A stretch of DNA of 64,000 nt from Bermanella sp034110565 (GTDB lineage: Bacteria; Pseudomonadota; Gammaproteobacteria; Pseudomonadales; Oceanobacteraceae). The position numbers were made by a program, and so were the translations under genes. This document shows positions 17,487-27,157 of this stretch, piece after piece. The notes under the pieces were generated by a model. It saw only the letters and a program-made list of their open reading frames with translations, was not told where the DNA came from and searched no databases. How positions within the stretch are numbered: the stretch's first letter is position 1; the number at the start of each line of letters is the position of its first letter. Where the stretch lies: the NCBI GenBank assembly GCA_034110565.1, contig JAWUYY010000037.1, positions 3,584 through 67,583 on the forward strand, in the 5' to 3' direction.

Positions 17487-18869
17487 CTATTTTTTAACCC
17501 AAGTGGTCCCTTCTCGGCTATCTTGCAGCTCAATGCCTTGTGAGTCTAAGTCATTACGAATTTTATCCGCTAGGGCAAAGTCCTTGTCTTTTTTAGCCTG
17601 TACGCGTTTTTCGATCATGCCTTGAATATACGCTTCGTCTACATCAACGCCTTGCTTGAAGTAATCTTCAGGGTCGGTTTGTAGGCAACCTAATACATCT
17701 GCAAAGGTTTTTAGCAATGACGCTAGTTTATCTTTTGTAGCACTTTGAGCTTTATTAATGTGAGACACAAGGTCAAACATTACGGCAATGGCTTTAGGCG
17801 TATTGAAATCATCGTCCATCGCGGCTTTAAACTGTGTTACAAAACCGACTAGTTCAACATCAGCCAAATCTAACTCAACAGTTAGGTCGCAGCCTTTTAG
17901 AGCGTTATATAAGCGATCTAATTTGGTTTGTGCATCTTGCAGACCCGCTTGGCTATAATTAATTTCGCTGCGGTATTGCACAGAGGCCAAGAAAAAACGA
18001 ATCACTTCGGCATCGTATTCTTTTAACACGTCACGAATGGTAAAGAAGTTACCTAATGACTTAGACATCTTTTCGCCATCAATGCGTAAAGCACCAGCGT
18101 GCATCCAAGTATTGGCGTAGTGCTCACCCGTCGCCGCTTCGCTTTGGGCAATTTCGTTTTCATGATGTGGGAATTTTAAATCTGGGCCACCACCGTGAAT
18201 ATCGAAATTATTACCTAAACAACAAGTAGACATGACTGAACACTCGATGTGCCAACCTGGGCGACCGTCACCCCAAGGACTTGCCCAAGATGGCTCACCG
18301 GGCTTGGCTGACTTCCACAATACAAAGTCTAATGGATCTTCTTTTTCTTCGCTGACTTCAATGCGCGCGCCGCTTTCTAATTCTTCTAAAATTTTGCCAG
18401 ACAGTTTGCCGTAGCCATCAAATTTACGTACGCGGTAATAAACATCGCCATTAGACGCCGCATAAGCAAACCCTTTTTCGATTAAGGTATTCACCATGGC
18501 AATGATGCCCTCGATGTGATCGGTGGCTTTCGGTTCGCTATTAGGAGTTAGTACATTCAGCTTAGCGAAGTCTTCATTCATGGCATCCACCATGCGATCA
18601 ACCAATACATTAAATGGCTCGTTGTTTTCAACCGCGCGATTAATGATTTTGTCGTCGATGTCGGTGATGTTACGAATATAATTCACATCGTAACCACTGT
18701 GGCGCAGGTAACGTACGATCACATCAAACGATACCATTACACGCGCATGACCCATGTGACAAAAGTCGTAAACCGTCATGCCGCAAACATACATGCCCAC
18801 TTTGCCTGCTACGAGTGGTTTAAACTCTTCTTTTTGACGGGTTAACGTATTGTATATTTTTAGGGTCAT
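17487..18869 (-). CDS. cysS: Cysteinyl-tRNA synthetase
   Basis: Class I aminoacyl-tRNA synthetase that charges tRNA-Cys. It has the HIGH-type motif HMGHARV, the KMSKSLGN motif, and the zinc ligands (MYVCGMTVYDFCHMGH, IECSVMSTCCLG and the HHENEIAQSE segment). The start is set at ATG 18869 (MTLKIYNTL): AGGAAAT lies just upstream, and TLKIYNT is the normal family N-terminus. A frame extending nine codons further upstream is unlikely to be used. About 460 residues is the usual length. In many gammaproteobacteria, as here, it lies next to glnS, ppiB and lpxH. Confidence 0.97.
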   Translation of the reverse strand: MTLKIYNTLTRQKEEFKPLVAGKVGMYVCGMTVYDFCHMGHARVMVSFDVIVRYLRHSGYDVNYIRNITDIDDKIINRAVENNEPFNVLVDRMVDAMNEDFAKLNVLTPNSEPKATDHIEGIIAMVNTLIEKGFAYAASNGDVYYRVRKFDGYGKLSGKILEELESGARIEVSEEKEDPLDFVLWKSAKPGEPSWASPWGDGRPGWHIECSVMSTCCLGNNFDIHGGGPDLKFPHHENEIAQSEAATGEHYANTWMHAGALRIDGEKMSKSLGNFFTIRDVLKEYDAEVIRFFLASVQYRSEINYSQAGLQDAQTKLDRLYNALKGCDLTVELDLADVELVGFVTQFKAAMDDDFNTPKAIAVMFDLVSHINKAQSATKDKLASLLKTFADVLGCLQTDPEDYFKQGVDVDEAYIQGMIEKRVQAKKDKDFALADKIRNDLDSQGIELQDSREGTTWVKK

Positions 18870-18911
18870 AATATTTCCTGTCACACCAAGGCCCACTTAA
18901 GTCATTCACCA

Positions 18912-19026
18912 CATTGTGGGAGGGCGTTGCGCGCGATTTCTTTAAAGCAAATTTTCTAAATTAAATGTTGTCGAGAGCAAGTGCTATGCGAACAAAGCAA
19001 GTGTTTGAGTATGCCCTCCCGCAATG
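18912..19026. repeat. REP-pair-like element (inverted GTGGGAGGGC repeats)
   Basis: CATTGTGGGAGGGCGT (18912-18927) and ATGCCCTCCCGCAATG (19011-19026) are 16-bp inverted arms with two differences, separated by 83 bp, filling the cysS-glnS gap. The left arm continues into TTGCGCGCGAT. GTGGGAG followed by a GC-rich palindrome and CGAT resembles Pseudomonas-type REP sequences, so an inverted REP pair (REPIN) is proposed. No second copy was noticed in this window. Confidence 0.5.
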
Positions 19027-19053
19027 CACAGGAGGGAGACCTTATAAGCACTA

Positions 19054-20724
19054 TCAACTGACCAATGATTTATCTTCACGCAAACCAATAGTTAAGTTAA
19101 ACACTGGCTTGTCGCTGCTGTGATCAAAGCGATCGGCTACGTAATAACCTTCACGCTCAAACTGAAAACCACTTTCTGGTGCAACATTGGCTAAAGCAGG
19201 CTCAATCAAACCGGTTTTTACAATCATAGATTCAGGGTTTAAACATTCCATGAAATCTTTTTTGCCACCGTCTGGGTTAGCATCTGTAAACAAGCGATCA
19301 TACATGCGCAACTCAGCGCCGATAGCGTATTTACTGCTTACCCAGTGCACCACGCCTTTTGGTTTTTCACCGTCTTCTGGATCACAACCAAGCGTATTTT
19401 CAATAAGCGTGGCATTTACTTGAACAATATTACCTTCGGCGTCTTTCTCGAAACCATCTGCTTGAATCACATAACCGTGACGTAAACGAATACGTTTACC
19501 CACACAGAATTTTTTCTTGAATTTTTTGCTATATTCTTCTTTGAAATCATCGTGATCAATGAAAATCTCATTAGTGAACGGCACATCGCGCTCGCCTAAC
19601 TCTGCACGGTCTTGCAAGTAAGGAACTGTTAAAGTTTCGTCATGGTCCGCTGCCATATTGGTAATAACCACTTTAAGTGGGTTAATTACACACAAAGCGC
19701 GGGGCGCATTTTGGTTTAAATCATCACGAATGAAAAACTCTAGCTGAGCAACATCCACAGTACCGTCTGTTTTGGCAACCGCTAAGCTGTCGCAGAAATT
19801 ACGAATAGCTGCAGGACTATAACCACGACGTCGCATACCGCTTATAGTTGGCATACGTGGGTCGTCCCAACCATTCACTACCTTGCCTTCAACCAACGCT
19901 CGTAACTTACGTTTACTGGTGACAGTGTAGTTAATATTTAAACGGCCAAATTCATACTGGTGTGGTTCCGCGGGTGTATCTAAGTTAGCGATGAACCATT
20001 CATACAATGGGCGGTGATCAGCAAACTCTAGTGTACATACAGAGTGAGTAATGCCTTCGATAGCATCAGACTGGCCATGGGCAAAGTCATAACTTGGGTA
20101 GATACACCATTTATCACCGGTTTGATGATGAGTGGCTTTCTTAATGCGATAAATGTATGGGTCACGCATACTCATGTTCGGCGATGCCATGTCGATTTTT
20201 ACACGCAGGCCACATGCACCCTCATCGAAATCACCAGCGCGCATCTTCTCAAACAAGGCTAGGTTTTCTTCAATACTACGATCACGGAATGGGCTATTTT
20301 TACCAGGAGTTTCAAAGTTACCACGGTATTCTTTAGCTTCTTCAGCAGATAGATCGCACACATAAGCTTTACCTGCGTTGATCAGGTCAAGGGCCCAAGC
20401 ATGTAATTGATCAAAGTAATCAGAGGTGTAATGAATGTCACCAGCCCACTGGAAGCCTAACCAACGCACGTCATCTTGAATAGACTGTACGTATTCGTCT
20501 TCTTCTTTTTCAGGGTTGGTATCATCAAAGCGTAAATTACACTGGCCGCCAAACTCTTGGGCTAGGCCAAAGTTTAGGCAAATAGACTTAGCATGGCCTA
20601 TGTGAAGGTAGCCATTTGGCTCAGGTGGAAATCGGGTCACGATATTGCTGTGCTGACCACTGGCAAGGTCTTCGCTAATGATTTTCTCGATAAAATTAAC
20701 GGGTTTTGCCTTTTCTTCTGTCAT
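19054..20724 (-). CDS. glnS: Glutaminyl-tRNA synthetase
   Basis: Class I synthetase charging tRNA-Gln, 556 residues, the usual length. The HIGH-type motif is PPEPNGYLHIGHAKS, the KMSKS-equivalent loop reads VTSKRKLRALV, and the two C-terminal anticodon-binding beta-barrels are present (from about residue 340 to the end, with FFRVGKRIR-like and GVVHWVSSKYAIGAELR segments). It lies upstream of cysS in the same direction with the REP-like element between them and diverges from ppiB. Confidence 0.97.
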   Translation of the reverse strand: MTEEKAKPVNFIEKIISEDLASGQHSNIVTRFPPEPNGYLHIGHAKSICLNFGLAQEFGGQCNLRFDDTNPEKEEDEYVQSIQDDVRWLGFQWAGDIHYTSDYFDQLHAWALDLINAGKAYVCDLSAEEAKEYRGNFETPGKNSPFRDRSIEENLALFEKMRAGDFDEGACGLRVKIDMASPNMSMRDPYIYRIKKATHHQTGDKWCIYPSYDFAHGQSDAIEGITHSVCTLEFADHRPLYEWFIANLDTPAEPHQYEFGRLNINYTVTSKRKLRALVEGKVVNGWDDPRMPTISGMRRRGYSPAAIRNFCDSLAVAKTDGTVDVAQLEFFIRDDLNQNAPRALCVINPLKVVITNMAADHDETLTVPYLQDRAELGERDVPFTNEIFIDHDDFKEEYSKKFKKKFCVGKRIRLRHGYVIQADGFEKDAEGNIVQVNATLIENTLGCDPEDGEKPKGVVHWVSSKYAIGAELRMYDRLFTDANPDGGKKDFMECLNPESMIVKTGLIEPALANVAPESGFQFEREGYYVADRFDHSSDKPVFNLTIGLREDKSLVS

Positions 20725-20863
20725 TTCTTAAGCTCAATTTAATATGGCCTTGGGCGTCTCGATGCAAAGAGTGAGGAGATTTCCCCTTGCCCGCTGGCTA
20801 GAAAAATATAAAAGCCGTATTATACGCACCCTTTAAACACAAGCACATAGAAAAGGTGATCCC

Positions 20864-21367
20864 GTGACTCAGGTTGTATTAAAAACCAGTTTTGGCGACA
20901 TTAAGTTGTCTCTAGATGCAGAAAAAGCCCCAAAAACTGTTGAAAATTTCATCAACTACGTAAAAGAGGGCTTTTACGATGGCTTAATCTTTCACCGCGT
21001 AATCGATGGTTTCATGGTTCAAGGCGGCGGTATGGAAAAAGACATGAGCCAGCGCCCTGCTACTCAAGGCACCATAGAGAACGAAGCTGACAACGGTCTT
21101 TCTAATAAAGAAGGCACCATTGCAATGGCCCGTACCATGGACCCTCACAGTGCATCTAACCAATTTTTCATTAACGTGAAAGACAATGACTTCCTTGACC
21201 ACACTGGCAAAAACCCTGAAGGCTGGGGCTACTGCGTATTTGGTGAAGTAGTTGAAGGTATGGATGTGATCAATCGCATGAAAAGCGTAAAAACAGGTAT
21301 GACCATGGGTCATCAAGACGTCCCTGTTGAAGCGATTACCATCGATAGCACTGAAATCGTAGAATAG
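20864..21367 (+). CDS. ppiB: Peptidyl-prolyl cis-trans isomerase B (cyclophilin)
   Basis: Cytosolic cyclophilin of 167 residues that speeds proline isomerisation. The catalytic core is visible: FHRVIDGFMVQGG with the key arginine, ASNQFFINVKDN, and WGYCVFGEVVEGMDV. No signal peptide is present, so it corresponds to PpiB rather than PpiA. The start codon is GTG with AAGGTG just upstream. It is followed 8 bp later by lpxH, as in Pseudomonas, and is probably cotranscribed. Confidence 0.95.
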   Translation: MTQVVLKTSFGDIKLSLDAEKAPKTVENFINYVKEGFYDGLIFHRVIDGFMVQGGGMEKDMSQRPATQGTIENEADNGLSNKEGTIAMARTMDPHSASNQFFINVKDNDFLDHTGKNPEGWGYCVFGEVVEGMDVINRMKSVKTGMTMGHQDVPVEAITIDSTEIVE

Positions 21368-21375
21368 TCCGGTCT

Positions 21376-22104
21376 ATGAGCACTTGGTTTATTAGTGATT
21401 TACACCTAGCGCCAGAGGAAACTCGCATTACTGCGGGTTTTCTTGCTTTTATGTTGGAACCTCAAGCTGGTGACAGCTTGTATATATTAGGTGATTTCTT
21501 TAATTACTGGATTGGCGATGACCTGAGTCACCCCTACTCAGATCAAATACAAGACGTATTAAAGGCAACCAAAGAGCGCGGTGTCTCCCTGTATTTCATG
21601 CATGGTAATCGTGATTTCTTAATCGGCGAAACGTTTTGTGATGCTGCAGGCATGACCTTATTAAATGATCCGACGGTGATTGAGCTAGACGGTGAGCCCG
21701 TTGTATTAATGCACGGCGATAGCTTATGTACTCGTGACGATGCCTATATGGAATTTCGTCAAATGACTCGCAATCCTCAATGGCAGCAGCAGTTTCTAAG
21801 CCAGCCTGCTGAAGAACGCATCGCTTTTGCACAAAAAGCCCGTAACGAAAGCCAGTCTAGCACGGTTATGAAAGATGAAAATATCATGGATGTTACCCCA
21901 TCTGAGGTAGAAGCCACTCTCAATAATTTTCATTCTACACGTATGATTCATGGTCACACCCACCGCCCTGCCATCCATAACTGGCAGTACAACGGCCAAA
22001 AACTTGAACGTATTGTACTTGGGGACTGGTACACAAAAGGTTGGTACTTAAAAGTAGATAATGGCAAATACAACTTAGTAGAGTTCGATCTACCACAAGC
22101 CTAA
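21376..22104 (+). CDS. lpxH: UDP-2,3-diacylglucosamine diphosphatase
   Basis: Peripheral membrane metallophosphoesterase that removes UMP from UDP-diacylglucosamine in lipid A synthesis. The 242 residues contain the full metal-binding set: ISDLHLAP, GDFFNYWIGDD, HGNRDFLIG, MHGDSLCTRDD and HGHTHRPAIH. This marks a lipopolysaccharide-bearing, Gram-negative host. It follows ppiB closely. Confidence 0.96.
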   Translation: MSTWFISDLHLAPEETRITAGFLAFMLEPQAGDSLYILGDFFNYWIGDDLSHPYSDQIQDVLKATKERGVSLYFMHGNRDFLIGETFCDAAGMTLLNDPTVIELDGEPVVLMHGDSLCTRDDAYMEFRQMTRNPQWQQQFLSQPAEERIAFAQKARNESQSSTVMKDENIMDVTPSEVEATLNNFHSTRMIHGHTHRPAIHNWQYNGQKLERIVLGDWYTKGWYLKVDNGKYNLVEFDLPQA

Positions 22105-22134
22105 CCACACCGTTTACACATAATAGAGGCTAGT

Positions 22135-22323
22135 ATGATTATACGTTTACTCATGACAGCAATGATTGTATTGGCCATCGTCAAATTCTACCTGCACGAC
22201 TCAAAACAAACCCAACAAACAAAACCTGCGGCTCAAGTTGAAGATATCAGAAATCAGCTAGACGAGATTCAGAGCAAACAAGAAGAGCGAAAACAAGAGC
22301 AGCTAGAAACACTTGGGCTTTAG
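22135..22323 (+). CDS. Small membrane-anchored coiled-coil protein
   Basis: A 62-residue protein with one N-terminal hydrophobic helix (about 2-18) and a charged, glutamine- and glutamate-rich tail (DIRNQLDEIQSKQEERKQEQ) predicted to form a coiled coil. It begins 30 bp after lpxH. I do not recognise a family. Composition and a plausible start support a real gene, but function is unknown. Confidence 0.6.
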   Translation: MIIRLLMTAMIVLAIVKFYLHDSKQTQQTKPAAQVEDIRNQLDEIQSKQEERKQEQLETLGL

Positions 22324-22405
22324 TCTTCATCATTTACTTGAGCTAAAGCAAGTTTAAAAGGTAAAGTGTATCTATAATAAACAGTTAGATCATTAGGAGA
22401 GTCAT

Positions 22406-22648
22406 ATGATAAGCGAAGAATTCATTAGCGTACTTGGCTACTGCGGCTTAATAAACATTGGCATACTTATTTTTTGGTTTGCATCTAACATACTAGGTGG
22501 CGCAGCCGTTATTGACTTTCATACTCGCCTTTTTGGTAGCACCAGTGAAAAAATCATGCTGGTTCAATATCAATTAATGGGAATGTATAAACTGCTTAAT
22601 TTTATGTTCTTCTTAGTTCCTTGGTTGGTTTTAACACTAATGAAATAA
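22406..22648 (+). CDS. DUF6868-like small membrane protein
   Basis: An 80-residue protein with two hydrophobic helices (about 8-30 and 60-78). The pattern VLGYCGLINIGILIFWF near the start and YKLLNFMFFLVPWLVL near the end matches my memory of the DUF6868 family found in marine Proteobacteria. GGAGAG lies at good spacing before the ATG. Function is not established. Confidence 0.68.
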   Translation: MISEEFISVLGYCGLINIGILIFWFASNILGGAAVIDFHTRLFGSTSEKIMLVQYQLMGMYKLLNFMFFLVPWLVLTLMK

Positions 22649-22696
22649 GATTTAACCAATTGATTTTATACACTTTCAAACCCAAACCGCATGCAC

Positions 22697-22727
22697 AAAA
22701 AAGCCCTTACTGAGTCAGTGAGGGCTT
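22697..22727 (-). terminator. Terminator after the acyl-CoA cluster
   Basis: AAGCCCTTACTG and CAGTGAGGGCTT form a 12-bp stem (one G-U) with a 3-nt loop (22701-22727). On the minus strand it is followed by a run of six T, so it ends the leftward acyl-CoA cluster; the rightward DUF6868 gene converges on it. Confidence 0.88.
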
Positions 22728-22810
22728 GATCATTATGTCAACTTCAAAGAGCTTATGCTCTAGGTCTAGTTAGCAATTGACCTAATATCAGACATTAAAA
22801 TCTAAAATAT

Positions 22811-23977
22811 TTATAACTTTAATTGCTTCGCAATTATCTCATTCATAATTTCTCGAGTACCACCACCAATTGATAGTATTCGATTGTCACGATACAAGCG
22901 CTCTACAACACTTTCTCGCATTAAACCCATGCCACCAAATATCTGCACCGCTTCATACGTCACAAAATCACTAACATCAGTAGAAAAGTTTTTTGCCATA
23001 CTGACTTGCTTAACTTGATCAATACCCGCATTCATATTAGCTGCCACGTTGTACATCATTGTTTTACTTACTTCTAATTTGGTCGCCATTTCAACAAGTT
23101 TATGTTTAATAACCTGATATTTCCCGATAGCACGACCAAATGCTTCACGTTCTTTTACATATTTATAGCACTCTTCTAGCGCCAGTTCTGATGTCATATT
23201 CGCCATGGACGTAAGCATTAAGCGTTCACTTTGAAAGTTTGTCATTATGGCAAAGAATCCAGTGTTTTCGACCCCGATCAAGTTATCAGCGGGCACTAAA
23301 CAATCTTCAAAAAATAACTCTGCAGTATCAGATGCCCACCAACACATTTTCTTAAGGCTCTTACCCACATTAAAACCCGGCGTGCCTTTTTCAATCATTA
23401 ACAAACTAATACCACCATAGCCGTCACCGCCAGTGCGTACTGCCACCGTATAATAATCAGCACGAACACCAGAGGTAATAAACGTCTTACTACCATTTAC
23501 TTTATAAAAAACACCCTCGTCTGTCGTCACTTTTTCGGCGCGAGTTTTAATATTGGCCACATCAGAACCACCGCTAGGTTCTGTAATAGCCAAAGCGCAA
23601 ATCTTATCACCTGCCAATACACTAGGCATGACTTTTTGCTTAAGCGCCTCACTGCCCCACTTAGCAATGGGTGGCAAGCCAATATCAAGCGAGCCCAAAC
23701 TTGATACCAAACCGGCACTGGTGCAGCGCATAATTTCTTCTGCAAAAATTAATTTGTGAAAAACATCTGCCTTTGTACCACCGTACTTTTCATCAAAGCC
23801 AATACCTAAAAAGCCAGCATCACCTGCCATTTTATAAATTTCACGCGGGAACGTATTTTGCTCTTCCCATTCATTTATGTAAGGCAAAATTTCTTTATCA
23901 ACAAAACGCTTAATACTGTCACGTAATGCGTAATGGGTTTCATCAAGGTATGGAGGTGTAACAGGAATCATGGACAT
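22811..23977 (-). CDS. Acyl-CoA dehydrogenase (last gene of the cluster)
   Basis: FAD enzyme that puts an alpha-beta double bond into an acyl-CoA, 388 residues. The FAD and substrate loops ALAITEPSGGSDVANIKT and KTFITSGVRADYYTVAVRT are present. In the C-terminal loop LSIGGGTREIMNE, glycine replaces the catalytic glutamate of medium-chain enzymes; a glutamate in the NFQSERLM helix may replace it, as in isovaleryl-CoA dehydrogenase. This suggests a branched or long substrate. It sits where atuG lies in the Pseudomonas atu cluster but belongs to another family. Confidence 0.9.
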   Translation of the reverse strand: MSMIPVTPPYLDETHYALRDSIKRFVDKEILPYINEWEEQNTFPREIYKMAGDAGFLGIGFDEKYGGTKADVFHKLIFAEEIMRCTSAGLVSSLGSLDIGLPPIAKWGSEALKQKVMPSVLAGDKICALAITEPSGGSDVANIKTRAEKVTTDEGVFYKVNGSKTFITSGVRADYYTVAVRTGGDGYGGISLLMIEKGTPGFNVGKSLKKMCWWASDTAELFFEDCLVPADNLIGVENTGFFAIMTNFQSERLMLTSMANMTSELALEECYKYVKEREAFGRAIGKYQVIKHKLVEMATKLEVSKTMMYNVAANMNAGIDQVKQVSMAKNFSTDVSDFVTYEAVQIFGGMGLMRESVVERLYRDNRILSIGGGTREIMNEIIAKQLKL

Positions 23978-24103
23978 AAGAGCAGCCTTATTATTATTCG
24001 TATTAATGGTTCAAACCTTGGCAAAACAACATTGATCAAGGTGAAAATGTCACAAAACACTCTAAAGTTTGGTCTAAACGACCATATATTTAATTAAAGA
24101 AAA

Positions 24104-26101
24104 TTACATATCTGGTTCTGTTTTTTCGGGTTCAATTTCAACCAAAATCTGTCGACCTTTCACTTGATCACCCTTAGTAACTAAAATGGATTTAACCACA
24201 CCATCACTATCTGATTTCATACTGTGTTCCATTTTCATAGCCTCAAGCACGACTAATGTTTGACCTTTTATGACTGCTTGACCGTCTTCAACCAATATAT
24301 CAATGATGCCGCCATCCATACTGGCTTTAATCAAGCCACTGCCTGCCGCATCAACAGCTATTGCAGGTGCATGAGTTATATCCTCAACAAACACACAACC
24401 TTCATGAGTATCGAGATAAACGCCATTTTTATAAAACGCAAAGCTTAGCGTTCTGGCAACACCGTTCTCACTATAACGAATACTTTGATCATCGAAGATA
24501 TTCAAAGTAACGTTAAAGTCATCATCTCCCGCTTTCAGTAAAAATGTCTTCTCTTGGCTGTTAACCACATTTACTGCCGCCTTATGCTTATCGTTCACAC
24601 AAAGTAAATCAAACCAAGTAGGCGCTGGATTGGAATTACGCCAAAAGCCACGTTCCTGTACATCTGAATTACTTTGCGCAGATTTTAAATAAAATAACCA
24701 CGCAGCCATAGCTTGTTGCATAGATGTTAACGGGTGAGGGATTAAAGACTCATCATCATGGAACGAGGTCTCAATAAATGCTGTTGTTGCACCGCCACTA
24801 GCAAATACGTCATGTTGTAAAATATTAAATAAGAAGCCACGATTACTATGCACACCCAGCAACTTAATATTCTTCAAAGAGGCCATTAAACGTCGGCGAG
24901 CCTGATCACGGTTATCACCAAAAGCGATAACCTTAGCCAACATAGGATCATAAAACGGTGTAATGGTTTGACCAGTTTGAATACCAGCATCCATTCTTAA
25001 TCCATCACCTTGTGCGTATTCCCAGTTCAATATCTCACCAGTTTGCGGCATAAAACCTAACGCAGGATCTTCTGCATATAGACGCACCTCCATGGCATGC
25101 CCTTTAATTGTGACCTCTTCCTGTGTTTTAGGTAAAAGGCCACCCGCTGCAATTGTTAGCTGCCAGGCCACCAGATCAACACCAGTCACCAATTCGGTAA
25201 CTGGGTGCTCTACTTGCAAGCGGGTGTTCATTTCAAGGAAGTAAAAGTTGCCAGCGTCGTCGGTTAAAAACTCAACCGTGCCGGCCCCAACATACTCACA
25301 GGCAAGGGCTGCACTCACAGCGGCTTGACCCATTTTTTGTCGCAGCTCAGCATTAACAAATGGAGACGGGGCTTCTTCTACTACCTTTTGGTGGCGACGC
25401 TGCACAGAGCAGTCGCGCTCACCTAAATAAATGCAATTACCATGTCGGTCGGCAAAAATTTGAATTTCAATATGACGAGGGCTAATCACCGCTTTTTCTA
25501 AAATAATTTCATCGCTACCAAACGCATTTAATGCTTCTGATTTAGCCGTTTTTAATTGTTCTAAAAATTCAGTTTCTTTATGTACCAAACGCATCCCACG
25601 ACCACCACCACCGGCTGCCGCTTTCACCATAATTGGATAACCAATTTTTTTAGCTTGGGACAATAGAATTTTTTCATCTTGCTCTGAACCTTCATAACCT
25701 GGAATACACGGCACATTGGCTTTGATCATTTCGATCTTGGCTAAGCGTTTATTCCCCATTAATTCAATGGCTTTTGGATCAGGTCCAATAAAGGTAATAC
25801 CTTCCGCCTGACACGCGGCGCAAAAGTCTGTATTTTCTGATAAAAACCCATAACCTGGGTGTACCGCTTGTGCGCCTGTTTTTTTACAAGCTTCAATTAT
25901 TCTTTCAATCACTAAATAGCTTTGATTAACTTGAGCGGGGCCAATACATACAGCCTCATCTGCAAAAGCAACATGAGGTGCGTCTGCATCGGCTTCACTG
26001 TATACAGCAACGGTTTCATAACCCATTGCCTTTGCGGTTTTTAATACACGCAATGCAATTTCACCACGGTTTGCCACTAATACTTTTGTAAATTCAGCCA
26101 T
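24104..26101 (-). CDS. Biotin-dependent acyl-CoA carboxylase alpha subunit (AtuF/LiuD-like)
   Basis: Carries biotin carboxylase and biotin carrier functions, 665 residues. ATP-grasp domain about 1-450 with AAAGGGGRGMRLV, ERDCSVQRRHQKVVEEAPS and EMNTRLQVEHPVTE; a poorly conserved linker; and a C-terminal biotinyl domain with the biotinylated lysine in EAMKMEHSM. It must work with the beta subunit at 28350. The alpha subunit of geranyl-CoA carboxylase (AtuF) and methylcrotonyl-CoA carboxylase (LiuD) look alike; gene order favours the former. AGGAG precedes the ATG. Confidence 0.9.
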   Translation of the reverse strand: MAEFTKVLVANRGEIALRVLKTAKAMGYETVAVYSEADADAPHVAFADEAVCIGPAQVNQSYLVIERIIEACKKTGAQAVHPGYGFLSENTDFCAACQAEGITFIGPDPKAIELMGNKRLAKIEMIKANVPCIPGYEGSEQDEKILLSQAKKIGYPIMVKAAAGGGGRGMRLVHKETEFLEQLKTAKSEALNAFGSDEIILEKAVISPRHIEIQIFADRHGNCIYLGERDCSVQRRHQKVVEEAPSPFVNAELRQKMGQAAVSAALACEYVGAGTVEFLTDDAGNFYFLEMNTRLQVEHPVTELVTGVDLVAWQLTIAAGGLLPKTQEEVTIKGHAMEVRLYAEDPALGFMPQTGEILNWEYAQGDGLRMDAGIQTGQTITPFYDPMLAKVIAFGDNRDQARRRLMASLKNIKLLGVHSNRGFLFNILQHDVFASGGATTAFIETSFHDDESLIPHPLTSMQQAMAAWLFYLKSAQSNSDVQERGFWRNSNPAPTWFDLLCVNDKHKAAVNVVNSQEKTFLLKAGDDDFNVTLNIFDDQSIRYSENGVARTLSFAFYKNGVYLDTHEGCVFVEDITHAPAIAVDAAGSGLIKASMDGGIIDILVEDGQAVIKGQTLVVLEAMKMEHSMKSDSDGVVKSILVTKGDQVKGRQILVEIEPEKTEPDM

Positions 26102-26222
26102 GTTGTTTCTCCTACCTCAAACCAATCGTGTTACATACAACGTAAATTATTATTTTTCGGGCTGTATACGGCTTACTTGTTGGCGATTTCATGGTCGCCT
26201 GCAAGCAGCCTCTTATAATTAA

Positions 26223-27038
26223 CTAAGCGTTCCATGGCGCGGGTTTCTTTTGAATAAACGCCATGGTTCCGCTAACCCCTTCTGCACCCTGCACCGCTTT
26301 ACTAAATGCCTGCGCGGCTTCGTCAATCAACTCAGATGCGTCGTGTTCTGCTGCTTTTAAAATCAACTGTTTCGTAACAGCATTTGCATGTGGTGCACAG
26401 GACTTAATTTGATTCAAAGTTCGCTCTAAAATCACATCAAGCTCGGTGTCATCTTTTGCAAAAAAATGACTAATACCTAATTTAACAGACTCCTCACCAC
26501 CAAAACGCTCACCTAACAAGGCTAAGCGGCGGGTTTGCGTTAAACCAATACGCTTCACCACAAACGGAGCAATCTGCGCGGGAGGAATACCTAAACTGGT
26601 TTCAGGTAAACCAAACTTTGCAGTAGACGTTGCAATGGCCACATCACTGACACACGCCAAACCAAAGCCGCCACCTAATACCGCCCCTTCTAGCACTGTA
26701 ATCACAACTTGTGGAATGTGATTCATTTTTAAAATCAATTGGCCAAATTGTTTATTTAAATCAAAGTAAGGATCACTTTCAATTTTGGCCACAGCGGATC
26801 GAGCGCTGGCCATATCTTTAATATCACCACCTGCACAAAAATGTCCGCCTTCGCCACGTACGATCACAGCACGCACTGATAAGTCATCTTCAAGTGCACT
26901 TAAAACTTGTGACAATTCACCTACCATGTTCAAACTCATGGCATTACGAGCTTGTGGACGGTTCAAGGTTAGATGCAGCACCCAAGGAGCTTGCGCATCT
27001 CGTTCTAACTTAATACAGGTGTAAGCTTGCTCTAGCAT
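26223..27038 (-). CDS. Enoyl-CoA hydratase/isomerase family protein (AtuE-like)
   Basis: Crotonase-fold enzyme of 271 residues. The oxyanion-hole segments GGHFCAGGDIKDM and GAVLGGGFGLACVSD are present. The first catalytic glutamate of classical hydratases (in GGGxEL) is glycine here, while the second, in GLPETSLGIPPAQIAPF, is kept. In the atu pathway this position is filled by isohexenylglutaconyl-CoA hydratase (AtuE), and in leucine degradation by methylglutaconyl-CoA hydratase (LiuC). The PAQIAPF ending of the active-site loop is closer to what I recall of AtuE. AGGA lies 7 bp before the ATG. Confidence 0.85.
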   Translation of the reverse strand: MLEQAYTCIKLERDAQAPWVLHLTLNRPQARNAMSLNMVGELSQVLSALEDDLSVRAVIVRGEGGHFCAGGDIKDMASARSAVAKIESDPYFDLNKQFGQLILKMNHIPQVVITVLEGAVLGGGFGLACVSDVAIATSTAKFGLPETSLGIPPAQIAPFVVKRIGLTQTRRLALLGERFGGEESVKLGISHFFAKDDTELDVILERTLNQIKSCAPHANAVTKQLILKAAEHDASELIDEAAQAFSKAVQGAEGVSGTMAFIQKKPAPWNA

Positions 27039-27157
27039 GATGAATCCTGTTTTTACTCTTCACTTTTCTGACAATAATTACTTCAATTTTATTAGAAGTA
27101 TTAACTAGACAGCTCAGGCTTATGTACTTTCAGCGTCAGCCAAGCAGCCCATTGCTT

